Positions 33,804 to 45,837 of a DNA stretch of 64,000 bases are shown one piece after another. The notes under the pieces are model-generated. The model did not search any database. It was not told where the DNA came from and worked only from the letters and a program-made list of their open reading frames with translations. Made by a program: the position numbers and the translations under genes. This DNA comes from Chamaecrista fasciculata (taxonomy: Eukaryota; Streptophyta; Magnoliopsida; Fabales; Fabaceae): the NCBI GenBank assembly GCA_003254925.1, contig QANZ01030885.1, positions 114,524-178,523 on the forward strand, in the 5' to 3' direction. The first letter of the stretch is position 1; each line of letters begins with the position of its first letter.

Positions 33804-33821
33804 TGGCGCCGACTGTGGGGA
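33804..33821 (+). other. gypsy primer binding site
   Basis: TGGCGCCGACTGTGGGGA, one base after the LTR. Confidence 0.75.
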
Positions 33822-33952
33822 CTTTTTATTCAAAGTCCAGATTTAATTTGCTCAAGTGTTGATTTTAGTTTAAATTTTTCTTTGGATACCTGAACGATAA
33901 GGTTGGATCATATACATGTTTTCCAGTATTTTTTGTTATATCTAACCTGTGT

Positions 33953-35080
33953 GTGTTCATCGAACCAGAGAAACAGATGACATCTACAGAAATTGGCAAG
34001 ATGACATCCACTCCAACTGATCAACACGCTTCAGGAGGTTCAGTGGCTCAATCCGCACAGGATTTGACGCTTGCTCCTCCCCCAGGATTTCCTACCACCC
34101 AGGAAGCCCCCACGCTGCCCAACCCAGCGACTGCGGGGCAAATCACCATAGCAGCGGAAGACAAGATTGCTGCACTGAAGGCTGACATGCACATCGAGAT
34201 GGAAGCACTTCGCAAGGACATTCGTGATCTGATAATGGGCAGGGAAAAGCAAGTTGCTGAGGAGGCTAACCCAGAGCCCATACCACAAGAAGAAAACCCA
34301 GGAGACCAAGAACGGCAAACTCCCATGAATAACCCATCACCTGTCCAGGTGGCAGCTCAACAGCAGGCTCCCGGCCAAACTACTCAACTTACCCAGCAGC
34401 AAACTTGGGTGGGCGCTTACTCTTACCCACCTCAGAGCTACTATTACCCACAGGGGTATTACCCCTAATATTACCCTGGATATGGCGTCTATGGAGGATC
34501 CGCTGGAATGTACCAGCCCGTGAGCGCCCAAGCACACGCGCCAGAATCGACGCCTTATGGAAGGGCCGCTGGAATGTACCAGCCCATGAGCGCCTCAGCA
34601 CCAGCGCCAGAGTCGGCACCTTATGGAAGATCCGCTGGAATGTACCAGCCTATGAACGCCCAGGCACCAGCGCCAGAATTGGCGCCTCCACCAAATTCGG
34701 CGCCCACGGCCGTAACGCCTCCACTGGCTGAGGGAATATTTGCCCCTCACGTGCAAGCTGTTGAACTGGACAGGAACTACAAGATGCCCATGAAACTGAC
34801 GCCCTATACAGGGGAGAAAGACCCAGAGGATCATTTACTCAGTTTCAAGGCCGCCATGAATATCTCCAACTTAGGAGATCCTCAACGATGCAAGCTGTTC
34901 CCAATAACTTTGGAAGGACCGGCTCTGGATTGGTTCTCCAAACTCCCGGCGGGCTCGGTACATTGCTTTAAGGACCTGGAGGAAATGTTTAAGAAGCGAT
35001 TCGCCACCAGCAAAGTGTACAAGCAGCCTATGGCGGTCTTGACCGACATCAGGCAAAACAAGGGAGAATCATTGCGAGAC
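33953..35080 (+). pseudogene. Tat gag, N-terminal and core part
   Basis: Starts MFIEPEKQMTSTEIGK. A TAA at 34466-34468 replaces the Gln codon expected in YYPQYYP. The frame continues with three 22-residue repeats of the SAGMYQPVSAQ type (66-bp units at about 34501, 34567 and 34633). The gag core follows (KMPMKLTPYTGEKDPEDH, LEGPALDWFSKLP, KKRFATSK, NKGESLRD). It is cut by the copia LTR at 35081 and resumes at 36904 (YLAKFNKTLL) exactly in frame once LTR and one target copy are removed. Confidence 0.9.
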
Positions 35081-36898
35081 TGTTGGGAAATCACAGAGGG
35101 AGCGCAGCGGAAGAAATTAAAAATTTTGGACTAAAACGCAATTAAAACTAAGAGCTAACTCTGTGATTCCTTCCAGGATCCACTAACTATGTTTATACCA
35201 GATAAGAAAAGATGTTTACCTAGTTTCAATCGATGACTTATTGTATTCGCGAATTTGAGAAGTCCACAGAGTGTCCTTCCTCTACCAGTAATCCACACGA
35301 GCAGTTTGGCAGATGCCTAGGTGCTAGCCTCCTTCACTTCTTCCCAAGTGAANNNNNNNNNNNNNNNNNNNNNNNNNNNNNNNNNNNNNNNNNNNNNNNN
35401 NNNNNNNNNNNNNNNNNNNNNNNNNNNNNNNNNNNNNNNNNNNNNNNNNNNNNNNNNNNNNNNNNNNNNNNNNNNNNNNNNNNNNNNNNNNNNNNNNNNN
35501 NNNNNNNNNNNNNNNNNNNNNNNNNNNNNNNNNNNNNNNNNNNNNNNNNNNNNNNNNNNNNNNNNNNNNNNNNNNNNNNNNNNNNNNNNNNNNNNNNNNN
35601 NNNNNNNNNNNNNNNNNNNNNNNNNNNNNNNNNNNNNNNNNNNNNNNNNNNNNNNNNNNNNNNNNNNNNNNNNNNNNNNNNNNNNNNNNNNNNNNNNNNN
35701 NNNNNNNNNNNNNNNNNNNNNNNNNNNNNNNNNNNNNNNNNNNNNNNNNNNNNNNNNNNNNNNNNNNNNNNNNNNNNNNNNNNNNNNNNNNNNNNNNNNN
35801 NNNNNNNNNNNNNNNNNNNNNNNNNNNNNNNNNNNNNNNNNNNNNNNNNNNNNNNNNNNNNNNNNNNNNNNNNNNNNNNNNNNNNNNNNNNNNNNNNNNN
35901 NNNNNNNNNNNNNNNNNNNNNNNNNNNNNNNNNNNNNNNNNNNNNNNNNNNNNNNNNNNNNNNNNNNNNNNNNNNNNNNNNNNNNNNNNNNNNNNNNNNN
36001 NNNNNNNNNNNNNNNNNNNNNNNNNNNNNNNNNNNNNNNNNNNNNNNNNNNNNNNNNNNNNNNNNNNNNNNNNNNNNNNNNNNNNNNNNNNNNNNNNNNN
36101 NNNNNNNNNNNNNNNNNNNNNNNNNNNNNNNNNNNNNNNNNNNNNNNNNNNNNNNNNNNNNNNNNNNNNNNNNNNNNNNNNNNNNNNNNNNNNNNNNNNN
36201 NNNNNNNNNNNNNNNNNNNNNNNNNNNNNNNNNNNNNNNNNNNNNNNNNNNNNNNNNNNNNNNNNNNNNNNNNNNNNNNNNNNNNNNNNNNNNNNNNNNN
36301 NNNNNNNNNNNNNNNNNNNNNNNNCTTGTGTGGCCACACATTTCTTGGACAGACTCATCGAGGGGCCCAGTTAAATATCTCTCATCTTAATGAGGGACAA
36401 AATCCCATCTTGGACAACCACATTCATCAGCACGACAATCAACCAAACCCGTACCTAGCCCTTATGGCTACCCTGTTACGGGCAACGTTAGACTAGGCCA
36501 AAGTCTGACAACTACAATGCCGGAATAGTCAAGACCTCAGGTCTAAGGCTATTGTGACAGGTGTACAAGAGAGGCTCGCTTATGACTAAACCCATGCAGG
36601 ACTCTCCGTTTCGGTCCAGCAATTTGTAACTCTTACATAATTGCACCATGACTCTCGAGAAGCATCTAGTGCATGTATCTCTATACACCGAGGTCATGCT
36701 GGTCTTAGTTCATTTACGTTCCCACGTGAATGATCGACCAGGGACAGTTTTAGATTTAATTATCATATAATTAATCAAGGATTGTTATTATAGTAAACAC
36801 GCTAATAATATGATAACCATTAATTTATCTCCATAAATTAATTAATATGTTCAAAACATATTTATAAAATGATTGGCCCTAGGGCACAATCTCCAACA
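35081..36898 (-). repeat. copia family B solo LTR in gypsy gag
   Basis: Minus-strand LTR from TGTTGGAGATTGTGCCC (36898) to GTGATTTCCCAACA (35081), with perfect 5-bp duplications GAGAC at 35076-35080 and 36899-36903. The middle is an N-run (35353-36324). The implied 1.8 kb fits a solo LTR of the 2.2-kb family. A full element collapsed into the gap cannot be excluded. Confidence 0.85.
35353..36324. other. assembly gap, 972 N
   Basis: Undetermined bases inside a copia LTR. Frames crossing it are meaningless. Confidence 0.95.
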
Positions 36899-39290
36899 GA
36901 GACTACTTGGCAAAGTTTAACAAAACTCTGCTGAGCATCAAAGAAGTTGACGACAAAATCGCAGTATATTCATTCCTAGCAGGAATCAGACCAGGTCATG
37001 CACATAAGGAGCTCACACACAAGGCTCCCAGATTTGTCGGAGAGCTCCTCTCAATGGTTGAGGAGTTCATAACAAAGGAAGACTTAGACAAAACCCAGCG
37101 TGATCGCTTCGCGAGGATTGAACCAGACACTAGAAAGTCATATGGTAAAAACTCGGAAAAAGCTGGTGGCTCCCAAGCACCAAAAGGAAGGGAATACTCC
37201 CGGCGTCCACGATCCCCGCCCAGGGGAAGGCATGCTGTCTACCCTGTTCTCGCCGTGTCTCAATCAGAGGTTTTCCGAGAAATCTGCAACACAGATCTAC
37301 TACCGAGGCTCCCTGACTGCCCTAGGAGAGCAGGGCGAAATGTTGATACCAGCAAATATTGTAGGTATCATAGAACAGAAGGACACACAACAGATGAATG
37401 CATTGTCTTGAAGGACGAGATCGAAAACCTGATCAGATTGGGACGCCTCCCATCCAGGTTCATTAAAAAAGATGGAAGTAAGAGGCCCAGAGAGGAGAAA
37501 AACGCTCGCGAGCAGAAGAAGCCAAGAGGAGGAGGCGTTGATGGCGAAGAAAAGAAACGGGATCGGCGCACACCGCCGAGAGATGACAAACCATCTGGGA
37601 TCATCCACACCATCTCAGGAGGTATAGAGAAGAGCGGCGCCAAAACTCCGCATAAGAAGAGGAAGGTGAATCGATCCATACTTAGGATTGATTACAAGGA
37701 AGCGTCCAAGGCAGAAAGATGGGTTGAACCCATAACCTTCACTGACGATGAATTGTGGGAAGTCAACCAGGATTATGATGACCCCATGGTGATCACAGCA
37801 CGAGTTGGTACCTTTACAATTGAAAGAATCATGGTAGACCAGGGCTCGTCTGCTGACATCATTTACAAGCCATGCTTTGACCAACTGGGCGTTCCAAGGT
37901 CAGATCTCAAGGAACACCATGGGCGCCTTATAGGGTTCACAGGAGATCAGATACCAGCCCTTGGCAGCATTGACTTACGACTCACCGTGGGAGAAAAGCC
38001 AAGGGTGACGAGTATTATGGTGGAATTCTTGGTGGTGCAGGCGCCCTCAGCGTACAATGTCCTTCTCGGGCGTCCATCCCTGAACAAAATGAGAGCGGTA
38101 ATATCCACTGCTCACCTTCGCATGAAGTTTCCAATGCCACAGGGAGTGGGTCAAGTGAGAGCGGACCAAAGGACAGCCAGACAGTGCTATGCGATGAGTC
38201 TGGCAAAAACTAATGAAGAGGAAAGGAAGAGAAAAACGCGAATGAGTACATCGGCTGATAACGCCCAAAGTAAAGGGAAGCTTGAGGGTTCGAATGACAA
38301 CATAGAGGATTTCAGGGACGAGATCTCGAATCAAAGGCCCAAGCCAACAGGAGATTTGGAAGTGGTGCAGCTAGGCAAGGACACCGAGAAAACGGTTCAG
38401 ATCAACATGCTCCTTCGTGAAGAAGAGAAGTCCGAACTCATCCAGCTATTGAGGGAATCTTCGGACGTCTTCGCCTGGTGTCCTGCAGACATGCCAGGAA
38501 TTGATCCAAAGCTCATCTGTCACAGTCTGAACACCGATGGCAGAAGAGGAGTAATCCAACGAAAGCGCCTCTTTGGCCATGAGCGCCAAGCGGCAATCAA
38601 AGAAGAAGTTAGTAAACTACTAACCGCGGGATTTATCAGGGAAGCCAAGTACCCCGAATGGCTCTCTAACGTGGTACTGGTCAAGAAATCTAACGGCAAG
38701 TGGAGGATGTGTGTAGACTTCACTGACCTCAACAAGGCATGTCCAAAAGATCACTACCCATTTCCCAATATCGACAAACTTGTGGATGGGACCTGTGGTC
38801 ATCAGACGATGAGTTTCTTAGATGCCTTCAGCGGGTATAATCAGATAAAAATGAACCCTGAAGACGCCGAAAAAATGGCGTTCATAACGGAGATGGGCAC
38901 GTATTGCTACACGGTGATGCCTTTCGGACTAAAGAACGCGGGCGCTACCTACCAGAGAATGATGGATCTTTTCTTTAGAGATCACATTGGGAAGAATCTG
39001 GAGGTCTACGTCGACGATATGGTGGTAAAAACAAAAGAAGGCGGAAAGCACACTGAAGACTTGAAGGAGATCTTCAACCAACTACGGAAGTACCAAATGA
39101 AGCTGAACCCCTCAAAGTGCGCCTTCGGCGTCAACGGGGGAAAATTCCTCGGATTCATGCTCACCAACAGAGGAATTGAAGCAAACCCGGACCAGTGCAA
39201 AGCTATCCTGGAGATGCACTCTCCTAGGACAATTAAGGAGGTCCAACGCCTCAACGGAAGGCTAGCGGCACTCCATAGGTTCCTGTCGAG
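36899..39290 (+). pseudogene. Tat gag C-terminus, protease and reverse transcriptase
   Basis: After YLAKFNKTLLSIKEVDDKI come a basic linker, a CRYHRTEGHTTDEC zinc-type motif, an aspartic protease with VDQGSSADIIYK and LLGRPSLNKMRAVIS, then RT: AGFIREAKYPEWLSNVVLV, WRMCVDFTDLNKACPKDHYP, SFLDAFSGYNQIKMN (first catalytic Asp intact), MPFGLKNAGATYQRMMD, EVYVDDMVVK and GKFLGFMLTNRGIEANPDQ. The frame is open for nearly 800 codons and ends at the intron donor (ALHRFLS). This part looks undamaged; the element as a whole is inactivated by insertions and by stops elsewhere. Confidence 0.9.
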
Positions 39291-39520
39291 GTAGAGGGCG
39301 TCCACCGCCACCCCAATAATAAAGCTTTGGAGCTATTATCTATGTTTGACAAAGCCTTGACGGCTTCTTTCATTATTGTTTTTAAAATTCCTGATTTTAG
39401 GACCACCCATGTCTAGTCTTTTTCATTTTAAGCACGCCATTTTATGTGAGCCGTCTTTTCGACGCACCATCTTTATCAATAAAACGAGCATTACTCATTA
39501 ACGATCTCCTTTACGTTCAG
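39291..39520 (+). other. intron-like 230-bp insert between RT and RNase H
   Basis: Donor CTGTCGAG|GTAGAGG, acceptor CGTTCAG|GTCAGC, with a plausible branch region CATTAAC about 20 nt before the acceptor. Removal joins LHRFLS-R-SADKCLPFF in frame, which aligns gap-free with LHQFLARSGDRCLPFL of the minus-strand Tat element (13683-14849). Unspliced RNA stops at TAG 39292-39294. AGGT is present at both edges. It could be a true intron or a short insertion that mimics one. Confidence 0.75.
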
Positions 39521-40271
39521 GTCAGCTGACAAATGCTTGCCTTTCTTTCAAACACTAAAAGCAAACAAACGATTCGAATGGACCAAGGAATGCGAGGAAG
39601 CCTTCCAAAGGCTGAAGGCGTATCTGGCGTCACCGCCGATTTTGGTAATTCCGATCAAGGATAAACCAATCTACGTTTACTTGGCGTCCACAGACGACGC
39701 TATCAGTTCTGCCTTGGTACTCGAAGACGGGGAAGAGCAGAAACCAATCTACTTTACAAGCAAAACGCTCACAGGAGCTGAAAAAAGGTACCATCGCCTA
39801 GAAAAGCTGACGTTTTCATTACTCCACTCAACTAGGAAGCTGCGACACTACTACCAGCAATACCAAATAATCGTCAGAACGGATAGACCTCTCAAGCAAA
39901 TGATCGAACAACCAGATATTGCTGGAAGGATGTCAATATGGTCCGTGGAAATCTCAGAGTATGGGATCGCCTTTGAGCCAAGAAGGGCCATCAAAGGGCA
40001 AGCATTAGCAGACTTCATAGCGGAGATGACCGGACCAGACATCGCCCAGAATTGGACTTGGAGCGTGCACATCGATGGCGCCGCGTCAAACTCCCAGCGA
40101 GGAGCAGGAGTAGTAATGCGAGCCCCTGACGGCTCCATCATCGAACAGTCCATCGAAATCGAGTGTCCCATTACCAACAATCAGGCGGAGTATGAGGCGT
40201 TGATCGCTGCGTTGAAATTGGCAGCCAACATAGGCGCCAAGAGATTAGAAATCTTTGCAGACTCCCACTGA
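39521..40271 (+). pseudogene. Tat RNase H and archaeal-type RNase H, truncated
   Basis: The gypsy RNase H region (RFEWTKECEEAF, PIYVYLASTDDAISSAL, KPIYFTSKTLTGAEKRYHRL, RKLRHYYQQYQI, IKGQALADFIAE) is followed by a second RNase H with WSVHIDGAAS (Asp), NNQAEYEALIAAL (Glu) and RLEIFADS (Asp). The frame then stops at TGA 40269-40271 where copia DNA begins. The domain resumes at 42681 with about 50 residues missing. Confidence 0.85.
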
Positions 40272-42680
40272 TGTTCCGACAGTGGAATATATATGTATAT
40301 ATATATACTCTCCGACGTTATCACCATGGGATGGTGGATATGAAGGGTAGCATTCGAGGATAATGTTGCCGATCCTCTTACAAAGCCTCTTGCAAGGGTC
40401 ATACATGAACGACATGTAATGTCTATGGAGATTAGACACATTAATGAATGTTTCTAGTGTAGGAACAGTTTGATTAATGATTGTACCTAGTGCAAGTGGG
40501 AGTCTGTTGGAGATTGTGCCCTAGGGCCAATCATTTTATAAATATGTTTTGAACATATTAATTAATTTATGGAGATAAATTAATGGTTATCATATTATTA
40601 GCGTGTTTACTATGATAACAATCCTTGATTAATTATATGATAAATAATCTAAAACTGTCCCTGGTCGATCATTCACGTGGGAACGTAAATGAACCAAGAC
40701 CAGCATGACCTCGGTGTATAGAGATACATGCACTAGATGCTTCTCGAGAGTCATGGTGCAATTATGTAAGGGTTACAAGTTGCTGGACCGACCCGGAGAG
40801 TCCTGCATGGGTTTAGTCATAAGCGAGCCTCTCCTGTACACCTGTCACGATAGCCTTAGACCTGAGGTCTTGACTATTCCGGCATTGTAGTTGTCAAACT
40901 TTGGCCTAGTCCAACGTTACCCGTAGCAGGGTAGCCATACAGGCTAGGTACGGGTTTGGTTGATTACCGTGCAAAGGAATGTGGTTGACCAAGATGGGAT
41001 TTTGTCCCTCATTAAGATGAGAGATATTTAACTGGCGCCCTCGATGAGTCTGTCCAAGAAATGCGTGGCCACGCTGGGAATTGGGACTAACTCAGGAAAT
41101 CGAGAAAGTTGTGGTTTGGATTTTGGATGACATTCCCGTGCCTGATCCATGACCAAAATATCGTGAGACAATAGGAATTATGACAAGGTGGTATTTAGGT
41201 TAAATCGTTAAAACGTTAAAGCGATAACTCCCGTGTTTTGGGTAGTCGTGATGGCTTGCTAGAGTCCGCTCACGACTTGTGAGTCATAAGATGACTTGCT
41301 GCCAACTTCACGTGAGGCCTGCTGGGTCACACATGAGCAGGATCAAGATGCTAATTTTTGGGACACGAATTAGGGTTAATTCGTGAGTCACTTAGGTGAC
41401 ACAATTTAGGACATAGTTAAATGTCTTAGGACATTAAATCTTGTCTTAAATAAATATCTATGATTGAGGTTTTAAATTTGTTGGACAAATTTAAATTTAA
41501 ATTAATTGTTAAATAGTTTTACAATTAAAATATTAGTGAATAAATAAATTAAATAAGTTTCCTAAAAATTAGGGAATTATTGATTTATTAAATTCACTAA
41601 AATTGGGAAATAAAAGGATGAGGGTGGCGCCTCATTATCTTTGTTTTTATTAATAGAAATTGTTTTTATTAATTAAATAAAGATAAGATAAATATCTTTT
41701 GGAAAAGATATAGGATTTGAATTAAAAGATATTAAGGTAATTCTTTTATTCAAAATTGTTAGGAATTAGTTATAACTACCTAAGGAGTTTGGGTTGTTAT
41801 AAAATTCCTCCAAAAACTCCATGAGAATTTCGCCTACCCCCTTTCTTGGGATGGAAGATTTGATCTTGCATTTTAGAGTTTGGGTCTAGGCTAAAGTCGA
41901 TTTTTATATTTAATTATTAAAGTAATATTTAAATTATAAAATCAAAATCTCATGACTCATTCCAACCAATAGGATTTGAGCAAATCAAGATTTGATCCAA
42001 GATTTGATCTTGGATAGGTCAAATTCGAAAATTGGGCTTTATTTTTGAATTATAATATTAAGTTTAATATTATAAATCAAAAGATATTTTGAGATATCTA
42101 AAAGATATCCCATATCTTAGAGATATCCTAATTGGATTAGGATTCCCTAAAACTAGGAATGAGAACACTATAAATAGAGGCACTAGGCGCCTATCTCAGA
42201 GATAACTCACAACACAGATCAATTCTTGGTCAGACCAAGAATTTCGCCTAGAGCATCTATAGAGAGTGAAAAATCGCCTAGTCCTAATATTATGAGAGTG
42301 AGTCGATTTTCTTGAAGAAAGAGAATTGGACCTGCACCTGATAATATTAGTACTTCCCAATCAATCTTGATAATCAAGAACAGTTCTTGATTATTCAAGA
42401 ATCATAGATAGAGTTCCCGTATTCACTTGGGAAGAAGTGAAGGAGGCTAGCACCTAGGCATCTGCCAAACTGCTCGTGTGGATCACTGGTAGAGGAAGGA
42501 CACTCTGTGGACTTCTCAAATTCGCGAATACGATAAGTCACCGATCAAAACTAGGTAAACATCTTTTCTAATCTGGTATAAACATAGTTAGTGGATCCTG
42601 GAAGGAATCACAGAGTTAGCTTTTAGTTTTATCAAGTTTTTTTTAATTTTCCGCTGCGCTCCCTCTGTGATTTCCCAACA
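40272..42680 (+). mobile_element. truncated copia family B element: 3' end plus 3' LTR
   Basis: It begins with an AT microsatellite (about 40290-40310), then the end of copia RNase H (EDNVADPLTKPLARVIHERH), a polypurine tract (CAAGTGGGAG, 40490-40500) and a full LTR, 40505-42680 (2176 bp, TGTTGGAGATTG to TTTCCCAACA). LTR landmarks: TATA CTATAAATA 42168-42176, palindrome TAGGCGCCTA 42184-42193, 25-bp palindrome 42370-42394. Everything 5' of RNase H is missing, together with part of gypsy RNase H, so deletion followed or accompanied insertion. Confidence 0.85.
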
Positions 42681-44075
42681 CTTTAATCATATCCCACGAA
42701 GTGAGAACGCCCGAGCCGATGAGCTCGCCAAGCTGGCGTCCAAGCCAAACAAAAAGGAAGGAGTTCCATCATCAAGACAACTCTCAGGGAGCCCTCAATA
42801 CTGGAACAAGACGTTCTCCCTACGGAAGAAATTGTCGATTGGAGGACTCCGATATTCAACTACCTAGAAAAAGGCTCCCTTCCATCAGATAAAACCGAGG
42901 CAAGAAAAGTCACAAGAAGATCTGGCAGGTACTTCGTCAGACAAGGAACACTATACAGGAAAAACATGAGCCACCCAGCGACCAAGTGCATAGCAGGGAA
43001 TGAAGTCAGAAGGGTGTTGACTGAAGTCCACGAAGGCCTATGTGCAAGTCACCAAGGCCCAATGGCAATGCGAAGAAAGATCCAGAGAGCAGGCTACTAT
43101 TGGCCCACGCTACTACAAGACGTTGAGAACGTTGTGCGCGCATGCGAGAAATGTCAGAAATACGCTAACATGATCCATACACATGCAGCTCCCATGAGCG
43201 CCATCACCTCCCCTTGGCCGTTTGACTTATGGGGAATCGACATTGCAGGACCATTCCCAACAGCAGCCTATCAGAGAAAGTTTCTCATAGTCGCCGTCGA
43301 CTACTTTACAAAATGGGTGGAAGTCAGGCCTGTGGCGTCCATAACTTCGGAAGCCATGGAGAAATTCCTATGGCAGAACGTCATTACCAGATTTGGAGTC
43401 CCAAATACTCTAATATCTGACAATGGCGCCCAATTCACAAGCAGAAAGTTCCAAGACTTTTGCAAGGCTTGGAAAATTCATCACAAAACCACCTCGGTAG
43501 AACATCCAGCCACAAACGGCCAAGTTGAGTTGGCCAATAGAATCATCATACAAGGAATTAAGAAAAGACTGGAGTCAGCTAAGGGAAGATGGGTTGATGA
43601 GCTCCCCTCAGTCCTATGGTCATACAGGACCACGTAACAAACATCTACGAAAGAAACGTCTTTCGCCTTAGCATACGGACATGAAGCGGTCATACCTGCC
43701 GAAGTGAACGTCCCGACTGAGAGGATAATCAATTATCCGAACACCAATGACGCCAGCTCCAGGCTCCAAGCCTTAGATAGCTTGGAGGAAAGAAGAGAGG
43801 TTGCAGCCATCAGACAAGCTGCCTACAATCAAATGGTGAAGAGATACCACGACTCAAAAATCAAACCTAGAACCCTCAAAGTGGGAGATTTGGTGCTTAG
43901 AACCGTCGAAAACAACAGAAAAGATCCTAGACACGGCAAGCTCGGACCAAACTGGGAAGGCCCCTACAGAGTCATGGAAGCCTTACCCAGGAACGCCTTC
44001 CGACTGGAAACGCCAGCAGGGAAATCACTCCCAAACGCCTGGAATATGGCAAAACTCAAGTTTTATTTTCCCTAA
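42681..44075 (+). pseudogene. Tat end of RNase H and integrase, frameshift and nonsense
   Basis: FNHIPRSENARADELAKLAS is the RNase H tail. A frameshift between about 42760 and 42830 leads into PTEEIVDWRTPIFNYLEKGS. The HHCC zinc domain follows (LTEVHEGLCASH, CEKCQKY), then the catalytic core (DLWGIDIAGPFP, LISDNGAQFTS, HPATNGQVELANRII with all three acidic residues), WSYRTT, TAA at 43635-43637, then the same frame to the C-terminus (VGDLVLRTVENN, LGPNWEGPYRVMEALP) and stop after LKFYFP. Confidence 0.9.
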
Positions 44076-44619
44076 GTGGATTGATTTCGTTTAAATTATG
44101 GCATTGTTTAAATAAGGCCATAGCGCCAGTTGTACTTTGCTCTCATAATTAATGAATTACTTTTTCTCTTCAACAAATAATGAAGTTAGCGCTGCTCGAG
44201 GGGACGCCCTCGGAACAGCAGCGAAAAGGCCCTCGAAGGAGCCTTGTGAGTATGACACTCACTACCATGCGGACCGACCCTCCCTTGGATGACTAGTCAA
44301 AACTTAGCGTATAATACGCATAAACGCTCGAAGCGTGCCCAACGCGAGGCAGCGCCTTAAGGTGCAAAACAACATATCAATCGAATCGAAAAACACAAGT
44401 TAAAAACACATCACAGAACGAGAACGCTCAAAGCAAAGGAAATCAAGCACAAAAATAACATGTTAAGGGCATCAACGCCCAACAATTCAAAAAAAGTGGC
44501 ACGACAGGCCAATATCAGTCACAATTCAAAACGGCGTCAGCGCCGTAATCCAATTAAAAACTAAAAAATTCACAAAAGGGCACGCAGGCCCAACCAAGTA
44601 AAAACAAAGGCACGCAGGC
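44076..44619. other. spacer between integrase and antisense ORF
   Basis: Non-coding tail shared by the sense pol message and the convergent antisense message. It contains repeated GGCACGCAGGCC motifs (44580 and 44610) and AACGCTCG-type phrases. No gene. Confidence 0.6.
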
Positions 44620-45758
44620 CTAAGTAGCAGAAGGAACGCTCTCGGTCGTAGCAGCACTTGGGGCACCCTCGGCGTTCTCCCCTGAAGGGACGTTTGCCTC
44701 CACTTCCTGAGCCACAACGCCACTTGCGCCAACACCCGAAGCAGCAGGAGGCACTGTCTCAGCAGGAACGCCCTCTCCGAGAGGAGGAACTTCCATGTCT
44801 GGGAACCACGGGAAGTCTTCGTCACCTTCAGAATTATACCCCTCAAGGTCATATTTTTCGGGCATACGGGGTATCTTGGCTATGGCATCAGTGCGGATGG
44901 GATCCCGAATAAGCCTCCCTTCAACAACCTTGTTTGGGCAAATCCCCGTAACATCAAGGTTAGGATTGCGAAGCCGCAGTTGCGCTATGGCGTTTTTGAA
45001 ACCGATATAATTGTAGCGAGAACCCCGCCATTTTACTTGATGCAAAGCCATGGCGCCCAAAGCCTGGAAATTCTCCTGCGACTCCCGTAATTCTATAGTC
45101 AAGGACGCCACCTTGGCGTTCAGTTCCTCATTCAAGTTGTTGACTTCTTGAAGCCTATGACCCCTTCGATCGTAATCCCCCTGGAGAGATTCCTGCGACG
45201 CCTTCGTCACATTGAGCTCATCCTTCAACTCAAGTAAGTCTTGGCGAGCTCTCTTGGCGTCGTCACGAGCGGCGTCTCGCTCAGATAAAAGATCCTTCCT
45301 AGAGACGCTGTTGGCCAACAACCACACCCCTGTAGCAAGAAGAAACTTAGCCGCCTCTTCAGAGGGATCCTGTAAATTCTCCGTGGACGCCCGAGCCAGG
45401 TCGTCCCTCTTGACCGAACCAGCCTCCGATAAGGATTTGGAGAGGAACTCCAAAGCGTTGAAATCATCAGCCTCTGGGAGCGCTGGAATTTGAGGAACCT
45501 CTACTGTGGGGCGCTGACGCTTTTTCGGGGGCTCCCCATCCTTGCCCGTGATGGCACTCTCCTTTCCTTTGGAAGACTGGGACGGAGGGCGTAAGGTCGC
45601 CGAGGGCTCACGGATGACTACGCCCCCTGACTTCCTCGGAGCACCAGCAGCGGCAGCGGCAAAGGACGCCTTCTTTGGAGCAACAACTACTTTCCCCTTG
45701 CCTTTATCAGCTTGGGTACGCTTACTCCCAATGACATCGGCACCATTCGCCGCGAGCA
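44620..45758 (-). CDS. antisense additional ORF of Tat element, exon 2 (coiled coil)
   Basis: The frame runs from the splice acceptor (LLAANGADVIGSKRTQADKG) to a stop at 44622-44620 (TESVPSAT). It has a basic, Ala/Lys-rich segment (KGKGKVVVAPKKASFAAAAA), then about 75 residues of heptad-rich coiled coil (SERDAARDDAKRARQDLLEL to LTIELRESQENFQ), and an acidic C-terminus. This layout is usual for the C-terminal half of Transposase_28-type proteins found in gypsy elements. The frame is intact. Function unknown; it would be expressed from its own antisense promoter, convergent with pol. Confidence 0.75.
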
Positions 45759-45837
45759 CTGACAAAACCAAAACAGGAATTAGTAAAGCGCATAAAACAA
45801 TCCAAACCTGACAAACAAAATAGTAAAAACATACAAC
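45759..45837 (-). other. 79-nt intron of the antisense ORF
   Basis: Minus strand: donor CCCTAAGC|GTTGTATG, T-rich body, acceptor GGTTTTGTCAG|TGCTCGC. Splicing joins ITTDPLDPK to LLAANGADV in frame. A second in-frame reading through the intron is open in one frame but gives an improbable hydrophobic insert. Confidence 0.7.

Noticed and set aside
35233-36496. Long open frames of 335-391 codons on both strands
   Set aside because: They consist almost entirely of undetermined bases (35353-36324). The same applies to frames across 47801-48418.
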